A DNA stretch of 64,000 nucleotides from Pseudonocardia sp. ICBG1293 (GCF_020131355.1 NZ_JAHLEL010000014.1:248001-312000), one strand, 5' to 3'; shown: positions 50,621 to 59,965, counted from the stretch's first letter. Notes: generated by a model from the letters alone, not told the origin. Made by a program: numbers and translations.

Positions 50621-52034
50621 ACGACACCGTGTCGCCGTCGTCGCTCTCGTCCTTGGCCAGCTTGCGGGTCAGGAACAGGTACTCCAGCGCCAGCTCCGCG
50701 GCCGAGGCCATCGGGCCCGGGTCCTCGGTCCCCTCGGCGCCGAGCCTCGCCGCGATCTCGGTCAGGGCGTCGACCTGCGGCAGCGCCGCGACGACGTCCT
50801 GGGCCGGGATCCGCTCCCCGGTCCGGACCGGGCGGGTCGAGACCGCGACGGCGAGCTCGTCGAGGTCGACCCCGCGCAGCGCGAACCGGGCGGTGTCGGC
50901 GGTCGCGCGGCGCAGCAGGTGCTCGAGGACCTCGTCCTCGCGCCCCTCCTCCCCCGACGCGAACTCGATCTTGCCGCGGAGCACGGCGGGGACCGACTCC
51001 AGGTCGACCGGCCGGGCGTAGGGCGTGTCCTCGCCGGTCAGCGCGGCCCGGCGCAGCGCCGCCGCGGCCACGGTCTCGGCCGCGGCGACGGCGACGGCGA
51101 CGGCGACGGCGAACCGTGCCGACACCCCGGAGCCCTGGTCGACCGCGGAGGAGTCGCGCAGGTGCCGGGTGAACCGGGCGACGACCTCCAGCAGGTGCCG
51201 CGGCACCTGGGCGACGAGGTCGGCCTCCTGGGCGACGAGCTCGACCTCGGGGGCCAGCTCGAGCGGGTAGTGGGTGCGGACCGCGGCACCGAACCGGTCC
51301 TTGAGCGGGGTGATGATTCGCCCCCGGTTGGTGTAGTCCTCGGGGTTCGCACTGGCCACGAGCAGCACGTCCAGCGGCAGCCGCAACGTGTAGCCGCGGA
51401 CCTGGATGTCGCGCTCCTCCATCACGTTGAGCAGAGCGACCTGGATGCGTTCGGCCAGGTCGGGCAGCTCGTTGATGGCCACGATCCCGCGGTGCGACCG
51501 CGGGACGAGGCCGAAGTGGATGGTCTCGGGATCGCCCAGCGACCGCCCCTCGGCGACCTTGACCGGGTCGACGTCGCCGATCAGGTCGGCGACCGAGGTG
51601 TCCGGCGTGGCCAGCTTCTCGGTGTAGCGGTGGTCGCGGTGCACCCAGACGACCGGCAGCTCGTCGCCGAGCTCGGCGGCGCGGCGGATCGAGGCGGGCA
51701 CGATCGGCTCGTAGGGGTGCTCACCGATCTCCGAGCCCTCGATGACCGGCGCCCACTCGTCGAGCAGGCCGGCCAGCGAGCGCAGCAGCCGGGTCTTGCC
51801 CTGGCCCCGCTCACCGAGCAGGACGAGGTCGTGGCCGGCGATCAGGGCCCGCTCGAGCTGCGGGACGACGGTGTCGTCGAAGCCGACGATGCCGGGCCAG
51901 GGGTCGCGGCCCTCGCGCAGGGCCGCCAGCAGGTTGTCGCGGATCTCGTGCTTCACAGGTCGCTGTACGTGGCCGGACGCACGCAGCGCACCGACGGTAC
52001 GGGGAAGGTCAGGTGTGACGGGCACGAACTCCAC
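50613..52034 (-). CDS. MoxR/magnesium-chelatase-I-like AAA ATPase
   Basis: The 473-residue ATPase has an unusual Walker A, GERGQGKT (74-81), the Walker B-like IVAINELPDLAER and the sensor-1 segment LLVASANPEDYTNRGRI. It resembles Rv0958. The GTG at 52034 was chosen; a GTG three codons later is possible. It overlaps the VWA gene by 8 bp and diverges from a TetR gene. Confidence 0.88.
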   Translation of the reverse strand: MEFVPVTPDLPRTVGALRASGHVQRPVKHEIRDNLLAALREGRDPWPGIVGFDDTVVPQLERALIAGHDLVLLGERGQGKTRLLRSLAGLLDEWAPVIEGSEIGEHPYEPIVPASIRRAAELGDELPVVWVHRDHRYTEKLATPDTSVADLIGDVDPVKVAEGRSLGDPETIHFGLVPRSHRGIVAINELPDLAERIQVALLNVMEERDIQVRGYTLRLPLDVLLVASANPEDYTNRGRIITPLKDRFGAAVRTHYPLELAPEVELVAQEADLVAQVPRHLLEVVARFTRHLRDSSAVDQGSGVSARFAVAVAVAVAAAETVAAAALRRAALTGEDTPYARPVDLESVPAVLRGKIEFASGEEGREDEVLEHLLRRATADTARFALRGVDLDELAVAVSTRPVRTGERIPAQDVVAALPQVDALTEIAARLGAEGTEDPGPMASAAELALEYLFLTRKLAKDESDDGDTVSYG

Positions 52035-52097
52035 GCTACGCCCGCTGCGCGGGTGCAGCGCGTCGTCGCGGAACCGTGTTCCGCCGACGGCCCTGGA

Positions 52098-52117
52098 ATC
52101 TGTCTGGTTGTACAGAT
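52098..52117. promoter_or_regulatory. Operator-like inverted repeat before TetR/MpaB
   Basis: ATCTGT-CTGGTTGT-ACAGAT is a perfect 6-bp inverted repeat 11 bp before the TetR start. It lies in the region shared with the divergent MoxR gene, so both could be affected. Confidence 0.5.
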
Positions 52118-52128
52118 AGTTTGTCGTC

Positions 52129-52752
52129 ATGACCGACCGATCCCCCGACGGACGCCGCCGCCGCGGCGCCGACACCCGTCGCGCACTGGTGCGGGCCGCC
52201 GTCGACGTGGTGACCGCGCACGGCTTCGACCGCCTCACGCTGCGCCGGGTCGCGGACCGGGCGGGGGCGTCGGCCGCGTCGGCGACGTACCACTTCGGCA
52301 CCGTCGACGCCCTGCTCGGGGCCGTCGCCGCCGAGCTGGAACGCGACGCGGTCGCGCGGCTGGGCGAGCTGACCCGCCGCAGCCGCACCGGCGAGCTGAC
52401 CCTGCTCGACGCCTGCACCGCCTACCTGGTCGACCTGCTCGGCGCCCGCCGCACCGAGTTCCTGACCATGCTGGAGCTGCGCGTGCGGGTCGCCCGGGGG
52501 CACGGCGGTGCCGCCGACCCGGCCGCCGCGGAGCCCGACGCGGCGCTGGTCGACCTCATCCAGGACCACGTCGGGAACCGGGAGCGGGCCCGCGAGCTGT
52601 TCGCCGGGGTCTTCGGCCTGTCCGCACTGGCCGCGTTCGCACCCGTCACCCCCACCGAGCCCGAGCTGCGCGCGCGGATGGCCCGGCTGCTCGCCGGAGC
52701 CGGACTCGGCGCCCACGACGCCCACCAGCCCCAGGAGGACCGGCTCCCGTGA
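52129..52752 (+). CDS. TetR-family regulator
   Basis: The 207-residue protein has a TetR helix-turn-helix (RRVADRAGASAASATYHFGTVD) in which the usual Leu-Tyr is replaced by Ala-Thr-Tyr, and a helical ligand domain. It overlaps the MpaB-like gene by GTGA, so it probably regulates that gene and itself through the site at 52098-52117. Confidence 0.9.
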   Translation: MTDRSPDGRRRRGADTRRALVRAAVDVVTAHGFDRLTLRRVADRAGASAASATYHFGTVDALLGAVAAELERDAVARLGELTRRSRTGELTLLDACTAYLVDLLGARRTEFLTMLELRVRVARGHGGAADPAAAEPDAALVDLIQDHVGNRERARELFAGVFGLSALAAFAPVTPTEPELRARMARLLAGAGLGAHDAHQPQEDRLP

Positions 52753-53924
52753 CCAGCACCCGACCGTCGGGGACGCTCGACCGCGACGCCCTCGCCGCCC
52801 GCTTCGGTCCCGGACGGGCCGACCTCGCGCTGCACGCCAGGGCCGCGGGCGACCCGCTCGCCGACGCCGTCGTCGCCGAGATCCGTGCCGCGGGGCGCGA
52901 CCGCGGTCGCGCCCTCACCGCCCAGCTGCAACGCGGCATCCGCGACGGGCTCGCCGCACTCCGCGATCCCTCCCCCGCCGTCGCCGCCCTGCTCACCTCC
53001 GCCGAGTCGCTGCCCGAGGGCGTCGACCCCGCCGTGCTCGACACCGGGATCCGGCCGTCGTTCACCGCCCCGCCCGCCGTGCACACCCTGTCGCTCTCGG
53101 CCGGGGCGCTGCTGCGCACCTACGGTTCCCCGTCGATCGCGGTGCTGCTCGGCACCACCGGACGGCTGGTGGAGTCCGCCGAGCGCCGTCTCACCGAGAC
53201 CGGGACCTGGCTGCTCGCCGCCACCCTGCCCGGTGGCATGCGTCCCGGCAGCCCGGGCTACGTCGGCACCCTCCAGGTCCGGGTGCTGCACGCCCGGATG
53301 CGCCTGCTCGCCCGCGACCGCGGCCTGGACGAGGCGGTGCACGGCACCCCGGTCAATCAGGTCGACCTGGTCCGGACGTGGCTGGACTTCACCCTCGTCT
53401 CGATGCGTGCCGAGGCGACGATCGGGTTCGGGCTCACCCGCGCCGAGACCGCCGAGGTCTACGCCTGCTGGCACCTGCTGGCCCACCAGCTCGGCATCGA
53501 CCGCGAGCTGGTCCGCGACATCACCTCGCACGCCGCCGCCGAGGAGCTCGACGCCCTGGTCACCGCCGTCACCGGTCCGCCGGTGGCCGAGTCGCGCGCG
53601 CTGGCCGGCGCGCTCGTCGACGCCGTCGCCGCGCTGCTCGTCGAGCCGTTGCGGCTACCCGCCCCGCAGGGACGCCGCCTGCTGCAGGCGCTGGCCCGGC
53701 GCTTCCACGGCGCCGCGGTGACCACCGGGCTGGGCCTGCGCCGCAGCCCCGGCTGGGAGGTGGCGGTCGCCGTGCTGGCACGGGCGATCGCGGTGCAGCG
53801 CCGGTGGGTCCGGCGCAGCCCGGCGGCGCTGGCGGCCGCGCAGGCCCGCAACGTCGCGGCCACCCGGGCCCTGCTGGCCGAGGACCGGGGCGGCGCCACG
53901 CTGTTCCAGACGCACGGCGCCTGA
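52749..53924 (+). CDS. MpaB/latex-clearing-protein-like oxygenase (DUF2236)
   Basis: The 391-residue protein is largely helical and matches the DUF2236/MpaB family: TPSFTAPPAVHTLSLS-like entry, SPGYVGTLQVRVLHARMR with the candidate heme His, NQVDLVRTWLDFT and the W-rich AETAEVYACWHLLAH helix. Family members include secreted rubber oxygenases (Lcp), but this one has no signal peptide, so it acts inside the cell on an unknown substrate. It is coupled to the TetR gene. Confidence 0.82.
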   Translation: MTSTRPSGTLDRDALAARFGPGRADLALHARAAGDPLADAVVAEIRAAGRDRGRALTAQLQRGIRDGLAALRDPSPAVAALLTSAESLPEGVDPAVLDTGIRPSFTAPPAVHTLSLSAGALLRTYGSPSIAVLLGTTGRLVESAERRLTETGTWLLAATLPGGMRPGSPGYVGTLQVRVLHARMRLLARDRGLDEAVHGTPVNQVDLVRTWLDFTLVSMRAEATIGFGLTRAETAEVYACWHLLAHQLGIDRELVRDITSHAAAEELDALVTAVTGPPVAESRALAGALVDAVAALLVEPLRLPAPQGRRLLQALARRFHGAAVTTGLGLRRSPGWEVAVAVLARAIAVQRRWVRRSPAALAAAQARNVAATRALLAEDRGGATLFQTHGA

Positions 53925-53926
53925 GG

Positions 53927-54715
53927 TCAGGCGGGGTCGTCCCACCAGCGCACCCGCAGCCCGGCGCCCTCGACCGCCGCGGCCAGGTCCGCCCGGCGCG
54001 AGGCCGGCCCGACCAGGACCAGCCCCCCGTGGCCGAGCGCGGCCGCGACCCGGTCCGCGGGCTGCAGGTGCAGCCCCGGCCCCAGGTCCGGCGACCCGAG
54101 CTGCGGGTAGGTGTCGGCGACGGCGAGCAGCGGGCCGCCCGGCCCGTCCCGGCGCCCCCACAGCGCGACGACGTGCGCGGCCGCCGACCAGTCCGGCCCC
54201 GGCCGGGCCCCGGCGTCGAGGTCGGCGACCGAGGTGGCCGCGGCCCCGAGCTCCCCGGTCGCCAGCTCCACCAGCACCCCCACCGGGCCGGCCGCGTCGT
54301 CGGTCGTGGCGGCATCGAGCAGGGCCACCAGAGCTCCCCCGGTCCACTCCCCCGACGCCGGGACGGCCGCGAGCGACTCCCCGGAGAACTCCTCGACCGC
54401 GCGCCCGAGCCCGGCCACCGGGGTACCCGCCCACTCGTCGTCCGCGGCGGGCGGGAGCCCCCTCAGGTAGTCGGGGTCCGCGGGGGCCCCGGGCGGCCGG
54501 TCGGACGCGTCGTCGCCCGCCCGCACCCGGGTCCCCGCCGCGTGGGCGAAGGCGGCCACCGTCGGCGCCGGCAGCGGCGACAGCGCGGCCACGAGCAGCC
54601 GGGCGACGAACGGCCCCGCCAGCTGGTCGGGCTGGGGCAGCGACGCCGCGTGCACCCGCAGCAGCGCCTCGGCCCCGGGGAAGGCCCGCACCGGGGACGG
54701 CACCGGGGGGCTCAC
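53927..54715 (-). CDS. Hypothetical protein in the BlaI-M56 cluster
   Basis: I do not recognise this 262-residue protein. It is Ala/Gly/Asp-rich with two repeated-looking alpha/beta halves (PTVAAFAHAAG..., then PLLAVADTYPQLG) and no membrane segment or signal peptide. The ending GLRVRWWDDPA is distinctive. It begins with GTG inside the M56 stop (GTGA overlap), so it is made together with the M56 peptidase. A role in the same signalling set is inference only. Confidence 0.7.
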   Translation of the reverse strand: MSPPVPSPVRAFPGAEALLRVHAASLPQPDQLAGPFVARLLVAALSPLPAPTVAAFAHAAGTRVRAGDDASDRPPGAPADPDYLRGLPPAADDEWAGTPVAGLGRAVEEFSGESLAAVPASGEWTGGALVALLDAATTDDAAGPVGVLVELATGELGAAATSVADLDAGARPGPDWSAAAHVVALWGRRDGPGGPLLAVADTYPQLGSPDLGPGLHLQPADRVAAALGHGGLVLVGPASRRADLAAAVEGAGLRVRWWDDPA

Positions 54716-55617
54716 GGAGCGACCAGCAGCCAGACCGGCACCGCGACCAGCGCGAGCGCCACCAACCGGATCAGCCCGTGCACGACGCGCGGCAGCGGCG
54801 GCGGCGGAGCGGTGATCCGGTCGATCCGGGCCTCCAGCGCGTCGGTGAACGACGAGAGCGCCGCGGCCGGTGCGGACCCGCCGACGGCCTTGAGCGCGGT
54901 CGCCAGCTCGGTGGGGTCGCACAGACGGCGCGCGACGTCGTCGGCCCGCATCTCGATCAGCCGGGCCACCGCGAGCTGGGCGTGCACCATGCCGCGCACG
55001 AACGGCGCCGTCGCCCCCCAGGCGACGAACGGGAGCACGACCAGGTCGTGCCGCTCGCGCAGGTGCGCCCGCTCGTGGGCCAGCACCGCGACGACCCCGG
55101 CGGTGTCGAGCGTGTCCAGCACCCCCGCCGACACCACCAGCCGGGAACTGCGCCCGGGCAGGCAGTAGGCGACCGGGACGGGATGGTCGAGGACGCGGGT
55201 ACCGGAGGCGTGCGGCCAGGGCGTGGCGAGCACGTCGAGCAGGTCGCGGTGGCGACGGCGGGCCCGCAGGGTCCGCACGGTGGTGATCACCAGGACCGAC
55301 AGCAGCCGCAGCAGCACCCCGAGCGCGATCAGCAGCGCGCCCACGTGCAGCGGGTCCATCCGGTCCGGCCACTCGCCCACCGCCAGCGACGCCGACAGCG
55401 CGGCCGCCGCCGTGGGCAGGCTGGGCCCCATCGGCGAGAGCCCGTAGGCCAGCCCCGCGCCGAACAGCGAGATCCCCCCGCCGAGCCCGACGGCCTGCCA
55501 CAGCAGCAGCGCACCGACGGGGTCGCGGCCGGGCCATCGCGCCCGGGCCAGGGCACGGCTGACCGGCTCGGCGAGCAGTACGCCGAGCAGTCCGAGTCCG
55601 AGCGCGGTCAGCTGCAT
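54712..55617 (-). CDS. M56-family membrane metallopeptidase (BlaR1/MecR1-like protease domain)
   Basis: The 301-residue protein has membrane segments at about 4-20, 34-60, 92-112 and near the C-terminus. The zinc motif is HERAH (181-185) in VVAVLAHERAHLRERH, with a later Glu in IEMRADDVA as third ligand. It lacks the extracellular penicillin-binding sensor of BlaR1. M56 proteases inactivate BlaI-type repressors, and a BlaI gene lies just upstream. Confidence 0.9.
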   Translation of the reverse strand: MQLTALGLGLLGVLLAEPVSRALARARWPGRDPVGALLLWQAVGLGGGISLFGAGLAYGLSPMGPSLPTAAAALSASLAVGEWPDRMDPLHVGALLIALGVLLRLLSVLVITTVRTLRARRRHRDLLDVLATPWPHASGTRVLDHPVPVAYCLPGRSSRLVVSAGVLDTLDTAGVVAVLAHERAHLRERHDLVVLPFVAWGATAPFVRGMVHAQLAVARLIEMRADDVARRLCDPTELATALKAVGGSAPAAALSSFTDALEARIDRITAPPPPLPRVVHGLIRLVALALVAVPVWLLVAP

Positions 55618-55696
55618 CGCCTCACATCGTCGCGGAGTGCGCGGCGCGGCGCCGCATCACCCCCGCGACCGGACAGGCTCGTGGACCGTCGGTCGC

Positions 55697-56047
55697 TCAG
55701 CCGAGCAGGTCGCGCAACCGCGACCGCTCCTCCTCCGACATGGAGCCGAGGAACCGCGCGAGGGCGGCGCCCCGGTCGGACGTGTCGTCGAGCGCGTCGG
55801 TCATCAGCTCGGCCACGTGGTCCTCCCGGCTGGCCACCGGGCGGTAGTGGTGGGCGCGGCCGTCGCGGATCCGCCGGACGAGCTGCTTGCGCTCGAGCCG
55901 ACCGAGGACGGTGAGCACGGTCGTCGTGGCCAGGTCGCGGTCGGAGAGCTGGTCCTGCACCTCACGGGCGGTCATGTCCCGCTCGGTCTCCCAGAGGACG
56001 TTCATGACCGCCCGCTCCAACTCGCCCAGACTCGTCACGAAGGTCAT
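55697..56047 (-). CDS. BlaI/MecI/CopY-family repressor
   Basis: The 116-residue protein has the BlaI winged helix (SLGELERAVMNVLWE, TAREVQDQL, TTTVLTVLGRLERKQLVRR) and the C-terminal dimer helix. An inverted repeat TTCTAC-N5-GTAGAA sits 13 bp before the start and fits the BlaI TACA/TGTA-type operator. It is the first gene of the BlaI-M56-hypothetical operon. Confidence 0.93.
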   Translation of the reverse strand: MTFVTSLGELERAVMNVLWETERDMTAREVQDQLSDRDLATTTVLTVLGRLERKQLVRRIRDGRAHHYRPVASREDHVAELMTDALDDTSDRGAALARFLGSMSEEERSRLRDLLG

Positions 56048-56060
56048 CCTACGCGAACCT

Positions 56061-56077
56061 TTCTACTGCGCGTAGAA
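56061..56077. promoter_or_regulatory. BlaI-type operator
   Basis: TTCTAC-TGCGC-GTAGAA is a perfect 6-bp inverted repeat directly upstream of the BlaI gene, the expected place for autoregulation. Confidence 0.65.
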
Positions 56078-56111
56078 CCCCTGCGGGAGATGGCTCACAC
56101 CCGGGCGCGAC

Positions 56112-56621
56112 TCAGTGGATCTGCACCTGGTCGCCGACCTGCAGGTGGCCGAACCACTGGCGCGCATCGGCCTCGGCGAGCTTCACGCAGCCTGCCGACG
56201 GCGTGGAGAGGTCGCCCTGGTGGAAGGCGATCCCGCCCTGGGCGAAGAACACCGACCAGGGCATCTGGGTCAGCCGCTCCCGGCTGGTCCACTGCTCGGC
56301 CTTCCACTGCACGGCGAAGGTCCCGGTCGGCGTGGGTGCCTCCGGGTCGCCGGGACGCATGGTGACCGGCCCGGCCACGACCCGGCCCGCCTCGAACAGC
56401 CAGCTGGACCGGCTCGCGAGATCCACGCAGGCGCGCGCCGACGAGGTGCACGGGGTGCCGGGGACGAGCAGACCGGTGGCGACCTGCCGGTCGGTGGGGT
56501 CGGGCTGCTCCGACGGCTCGGCGAGGGCGGGACCCGTCAGGAGTCCGGCGGTCAGGGCACCGGTCAGCGCGACGCCCGCCGCGAGGAGCCCGGCGATCCG
56601 GCTCCGCTCCCGTGCCCGCAT
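56112..56621 (-). CDS. Secreted L,D-transpeptidase-like (YkuD) protein
   Basis: The 169-residue precursor has a signal peptide (about 1-34, cleaved after ALA) and a short YkuD domain. His134 (IAFHQGD) and Cys145 in STPSAGCVKL are the catalytic pair. The usual SHGC motif is SAGC here, with Ala in place of His. Such enzymes crosslink peptidoglycan or attach proteins to it. The neighbouring BlaI cluster may respond to wall stress, but a link is inference. Confidence 0.85.
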   Translation of the reverse strand: MRARERSRIAGLLAAGVALTGALTAGLLTGPALAEPSEQPDPTDRQVATGLLVPGTPCTSSARACVDLASRSSWLFEAGRVVAGPVTMRPGDPEAPTPTGTFAVQWKAEQWTSRERLTQMPWSVFFAQGGIAFHQGDLSTPSAGCVKLAEADARQWFGHLQVGDQVQIH

Positions 56622-56810
56622 CCGTCCACCCCTCCGCCGGACCCGGGCCCGACGTCCTCGGCCCGTCCGGACCGCCCCGGATGCACAGTGCGACCGGTTG
56701 GTTCCACACGGTAGCCCGACATGATCTTGGACTGAACGGGTGAGTCCCGTACCGCCGATCGGCGGTGCACCAGATGCGTCGGACGGTCGCCGCGCCGTCC
56801 GGTCTCCCGG

Positions 56811-57551
56811 TCAGCGTCCCCGGAACACCGGTGCGCGCTTCTCGGTCCGGGCGGCGCGACCCTCGGCGATGTCCTCGGCGGCCCAGCAGCCGCGGAACTG
56901 CTCGGTGAGGCCGTCGACCATCGCCTGGTCGGTGTGGCCGCCGTGGCCGAACGCGTCCACCGACCGCTTGTTGTAGGCCAGGGTCAGCGGGGCCATGGTG
57001 GCGATGTCACGGGCCAGGGCGAGCGCGGCGTCGCGGTCTCCGAGGGTGTCGGCCAGACCCCGGGCGTGGGCGGTGGTGGCGTCGACGGTGGCGCAGGCCA
57101 GCAGCAGGCTGCGGGCCGTGCCGCCGCCGGCGATCTGCACCAGCCGCTGGATCGTCCACGGGTCCACGGCCAGCCCGAGGCGCGTGGTGGGCAGCCCGAA
57201 CACCGCCTCCGGGGCCGCGACCCGCAGGTCGCACGCCAGGGCCAGCTGCAGGCCACCGCCGATCGCGGGCCCGGTCACCGCGGCGACGGTCGGCATCGGC
57301 AGGTCGGCGACCGCGTGCAGCCCCGCATAGAGCGCATCGAGGAACTCGGCCGTGTAGACCTCGCCGAAGTCCGCGCCGGAGCAGAAGGCCGGCCCGTTGC
57401 CGGCGACGACGACGGCCCGCGCCCCCGCCGCGCGGACCTCGGCGGCCGCGTCGACCAGCTGCCGGCAGGTCGCGATGTCCAGCGCGTTGCGGCGCTCGGG
57501 GCGGTTCAGCTCGATCAGACCGACGTCGTCGTGGGTACTCACGGAGATCAC
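56811..57551 (-). CDS. Crotonase-fold (enoyl-CoA hydratase/isomerase family) protein
   Basis: The 246-residue protein has the crotonase landmarks: IELNRPERRNALD, the oxyanion segment GNGPAFCSGADF and GPAIGGGLQLALACDLRVA. The two catalytic glutamates of true hydratases are replaced: Gln in GGGLQLA, and Thr in FGLPTTRLG where FGQPE is usual. It is therefore probably not a standard hydratase. The GTG start is at 57551. The partner enzyme is unknown. Confidence 0.85.
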   Translation of the reverse strand: MISVSTHDDVGLIELNRPERRNALDIATCRQLVDAAAEVRAAGARAVVVAGNGPAFCSGADFGEVYTAEFLDALYAGLHAVADLPMPTVAAVTGPAIGGGLQLALACDLRVAAPEAVFGLPTTRLGLAVDPWTIQRLVQIAGGGTARSLLLACATVDATTAHARGLADTLGDRDAALALARDIATMAPLTLAYNKRSVDAFGHGGHTDQAMVDGLTEQFRGCWAAEDIAEGRAARTEKRAPVFRGR

Positions 57552-57561
57552 GGGCCGGACC

Positions 57562-59925
57562 CTAACCCGCGGCCGCGGTCCCCGACCCGTCCGCGTGACC
57601 GGCGCCGCGTGCGGCGGGTGCCGGTTCGCTCCAGGTCCGGCCGCACAGCTCCCGGGCCAGCCCGACGGCCAGCTGGTCGATCCGGCGCAGCAGCCGCGCG
57701 GCGGCCAGCCGGCGCGTGCGCTCGGGCCCGGCGCCGGTGGGCGTCCAGGAGGCCGCGTCGGGCGCGGCGGCGGCGAGCAGCTCCTCCGCCGAGCCGACGC
57801 CGTAGTCGGCGGGTGCCGCCCCGGCGGCGTGCTCGCGGCGGTCGGCCGGGCCCCAGCCGTCGTCGAGGATGCGGCGCAGGCCGTCGACGTCGGCGCGCAC
57901 CCGCTCCGCCGCGGGCACCAGGGTGGCGGCCCAGCCGGGCACCGACGCGGTCGCGGCCTGGGCGGCGAGCAGGCGGGTGTAGTGGTCGATCGCGCCGACC
58001 ACCCGGACGGTGTGGTGCACCCCGCGGCGCAGCGGCCTGCGCGCGACCGGGTGCTCCAGCGGTACCGCACGGGCCCGGACGGTGGCGACCGCGGTGTCCA
58101 CGGCACGGGCCTTCTCCAGGGGGTCCCCGGCGCCGGGCCGGCCCAGCGCCGCGTCGACCGAGGTGCGCAGGGACACGTCGACGGCGGTGAGGGCGTCGTC
58201 GAGGGCCTCCGCGAACGCCGTGCGCGACCGGGTGGGCAGGACCAGGTAGGCGGCGAGCATCCCCAGCGCCCCACCGACGACGGTCTCCTCCACCCGCAGC
58301 ACCAGGGTCTGCACACTGAACTGGCCGATCACCCCGTAGAGCAGCGCCAGCACCGCGGTGATCCAGAACGCCATCATCGCCTGCGAGATCCGCACCAGGT
58401 AGAGCGCGAGGAACACGCAGACGAACAGCAGCGCGAGGCTGGCGACGACGTTGCCGCCCACCAGCAGCGCCAGCAGCATCCCGGCCACGACACCGCCCGC
58501 GGTGCCGACCGCGCGGGCCCAGCCGCGGCTCAGCCCGTCGCCACGGCTGGCGGTACCCGCGAACACCACGAACGCCGCGATCACCGCCCAGTACCAGCGG
58601 GCCGGGGAGATCAGCTCGCCCACCACGATCGCCAGGCTGGTGGCGACGCCGACCTGCACGGCCTGGCGGGTGTGCAGGGCGAGCCCGTCGAAGCGGTCGC
58701 GGACCGCCGGTGCGTCCCCGGTGTGGTCGGGGGACGGGACGGGGTCGCCGCCCGCGGTCTCGCGCTCGGTGTCGTGGTGCTCGGCGATCCGCAGCCGGGC
58801 CTGCTCGACGGTGGTCTGCATCGCGTCGGCGAGCCGGACGACGGCGAAGCCGATCCGCTGCTCACGGGCGGCCGGACCGGCACCCGACGGCCGGTCCACG
58901 ATGCCGGTGACCGCGCTCCGCGCGTCGTCGTAGAGGCGGGCGGCGATCGCACCGGGCGTCCCCACCGCGGTCGCCGCGGCGAGTGCCCGCAGTCCCTCGG
59001 CCAGCGCGGCCCGGTCCTGGTCGGGGACCGGGTCGTGGTGCTCCACCGAGCGGCGGACCGACATGGCGACCCGTTCGGCGGCGAGCTCGGAGTCGATGAC
59101 CCACTGCCGCAGGCCCGCCACGGGGCCCAGGGTGTCGTCGGTGCCGTCCCCGGTGGTGCCGTCGGCGCCGTCGTCCGGGCGGTCGTCGGTGGTCTCGTCG
59201 AGCCGGTCGGTCACCAGCAGCGCGGTCTCGTTCAGCCGCGCCTGGGCGCGCAGCAGCGGGTCGAGATCGGGCTCGCCCCCGGTCGTACCCACCGCCTCGA
59301 CCGCGGCCAGCAGCAGCGCGTGCAGCCGCGCCTCGAACGCCCGGAACAGCGCGTCGAGCACGACCTCGGAACGGCGGGTGAACACCAGGCAGCGCAACAG
59401 GAAGGTGCTCCCGATCCCGATCACCGCCCCGGCCAGCAGGAACGGGAGCTCGCCGGGCCCGGCGTGCAGGAACTGCACGAAGAAGAACGGCATGAACGCG
59501 GCCATGCCCAGCGCGACACCGCGCGGCCCGTACCGGCGCACCGCGACGGCGACCATCATGACCAGCACGAACACGACGTCGGCCGCGACCCGGTTGGTCG
59601 ACAGCACCGCCGACAGCGTCGCCGACGCGGCGGCGGGCAGGACCATCAGGGCGGTGGTGACCCGTCGTCGTCCCAGGTCGTTCTCGTTCACCGCCAGGTT
59701 GCTGATCATCGCCAGCACGACGGAGAACAGCACGATCGTGACCGGCTGCCCGGTCAGCGCCCGCAGCACGCTCGCGACGACGGCGGCGAGCAGCATCGCC
59801 GCGGTCGCGACCGAGGCCAGGTGGAGCCGGGTGTGCCCCGGGTCGACCGCGGCCGCCCACGTCCGCAGCTCACCCCACCGGACCGGCGCCGGCAGGCGCC
59901 GTCCCCGCTCGGCCGTCCCCGTCAC
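57562..59925 (-). CDS. FUSC-family integral membrane protein
   Basis: The 787-residue protein has two hydrophobic blocks, each with about six membrane segments (roughly 35-175 and 430-560), flanked by long soluble helical regions, as in FUSC/AaeB/YccS-type proteins (aromatic-acid efflux or fusaric acid resistance). The transported substrate is unknown. The GTG at 59925 starts just before the first soluble segment. It lies 10 bp upstream of the crotonase gene. Confidence 0.88.
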   Translation of the reverse strand: MTGTAERGRRLPAPVRWGELRTWAAAVDPGHTRLHLASVATAAMLLAAVVASVLRALTGQPVTIVLFSVVLAMISNLAVNENDLGRRRVTTALMVLPAAASATLSAVLSTNRVAADVVFVLVMMVAVAVRRYGPRGVALGMAAFMPFFFVQFLHAGPGELPFLLAGAVIGIGSTFLLRCLVFTRRSEVVLDALFRAFEARLHALLLAAVEAVGTTGGEPDLDPLLRAQARLNETALLVTDRLDETTDDRPDDGADGTTGDGTDDTLGPVAGLRQWVIDSELAAERVAMSVRRSVEHHDPVPDQDRAALAEGLRALAAATAVGTPGAIAARLYDDARSAVTGIVDRPSGAGPAAREQRIGFAVVRLADAMQTTVEQARLRIAEHHDTERETAGGDPVPSPDHTGDAPAVRDRFDGLALHTRQAVQVGVATSLAIVVGELISPARWYWAVIAAFVVFAGTASRGDGLSRGWARAVGTAGGVVAGMLLALLVGGNVVASLALLFVCVFLALYLVRISQAMMAFWITAVLALLYGVIGQFSVQTLVLRVEETVVGGALGMLAAYLVLPTRSRTAFAEALDDALTAVDVSLRTSVDAALGRPGAGDPLEKARAVDTAVATVRARAVPLEHPVARRPLRRGVHHTVRVVGAIDHYTRLLAAQAATASVPGWAATLVPAAERVRADVDGLRRILDDGWGPADRREHAAGAAPADYGVGSAEELLAAAAPDAASWTPTGAGPERTRRLAAARLLRRIDQLAVGLARELCGRTWSEPAPAARGAGHADGSGTAAAG

Positions 59926-59965
59926 GGTGCGAGTCTGACACGCACCGTGGCCCCGGGTCCGGGCG

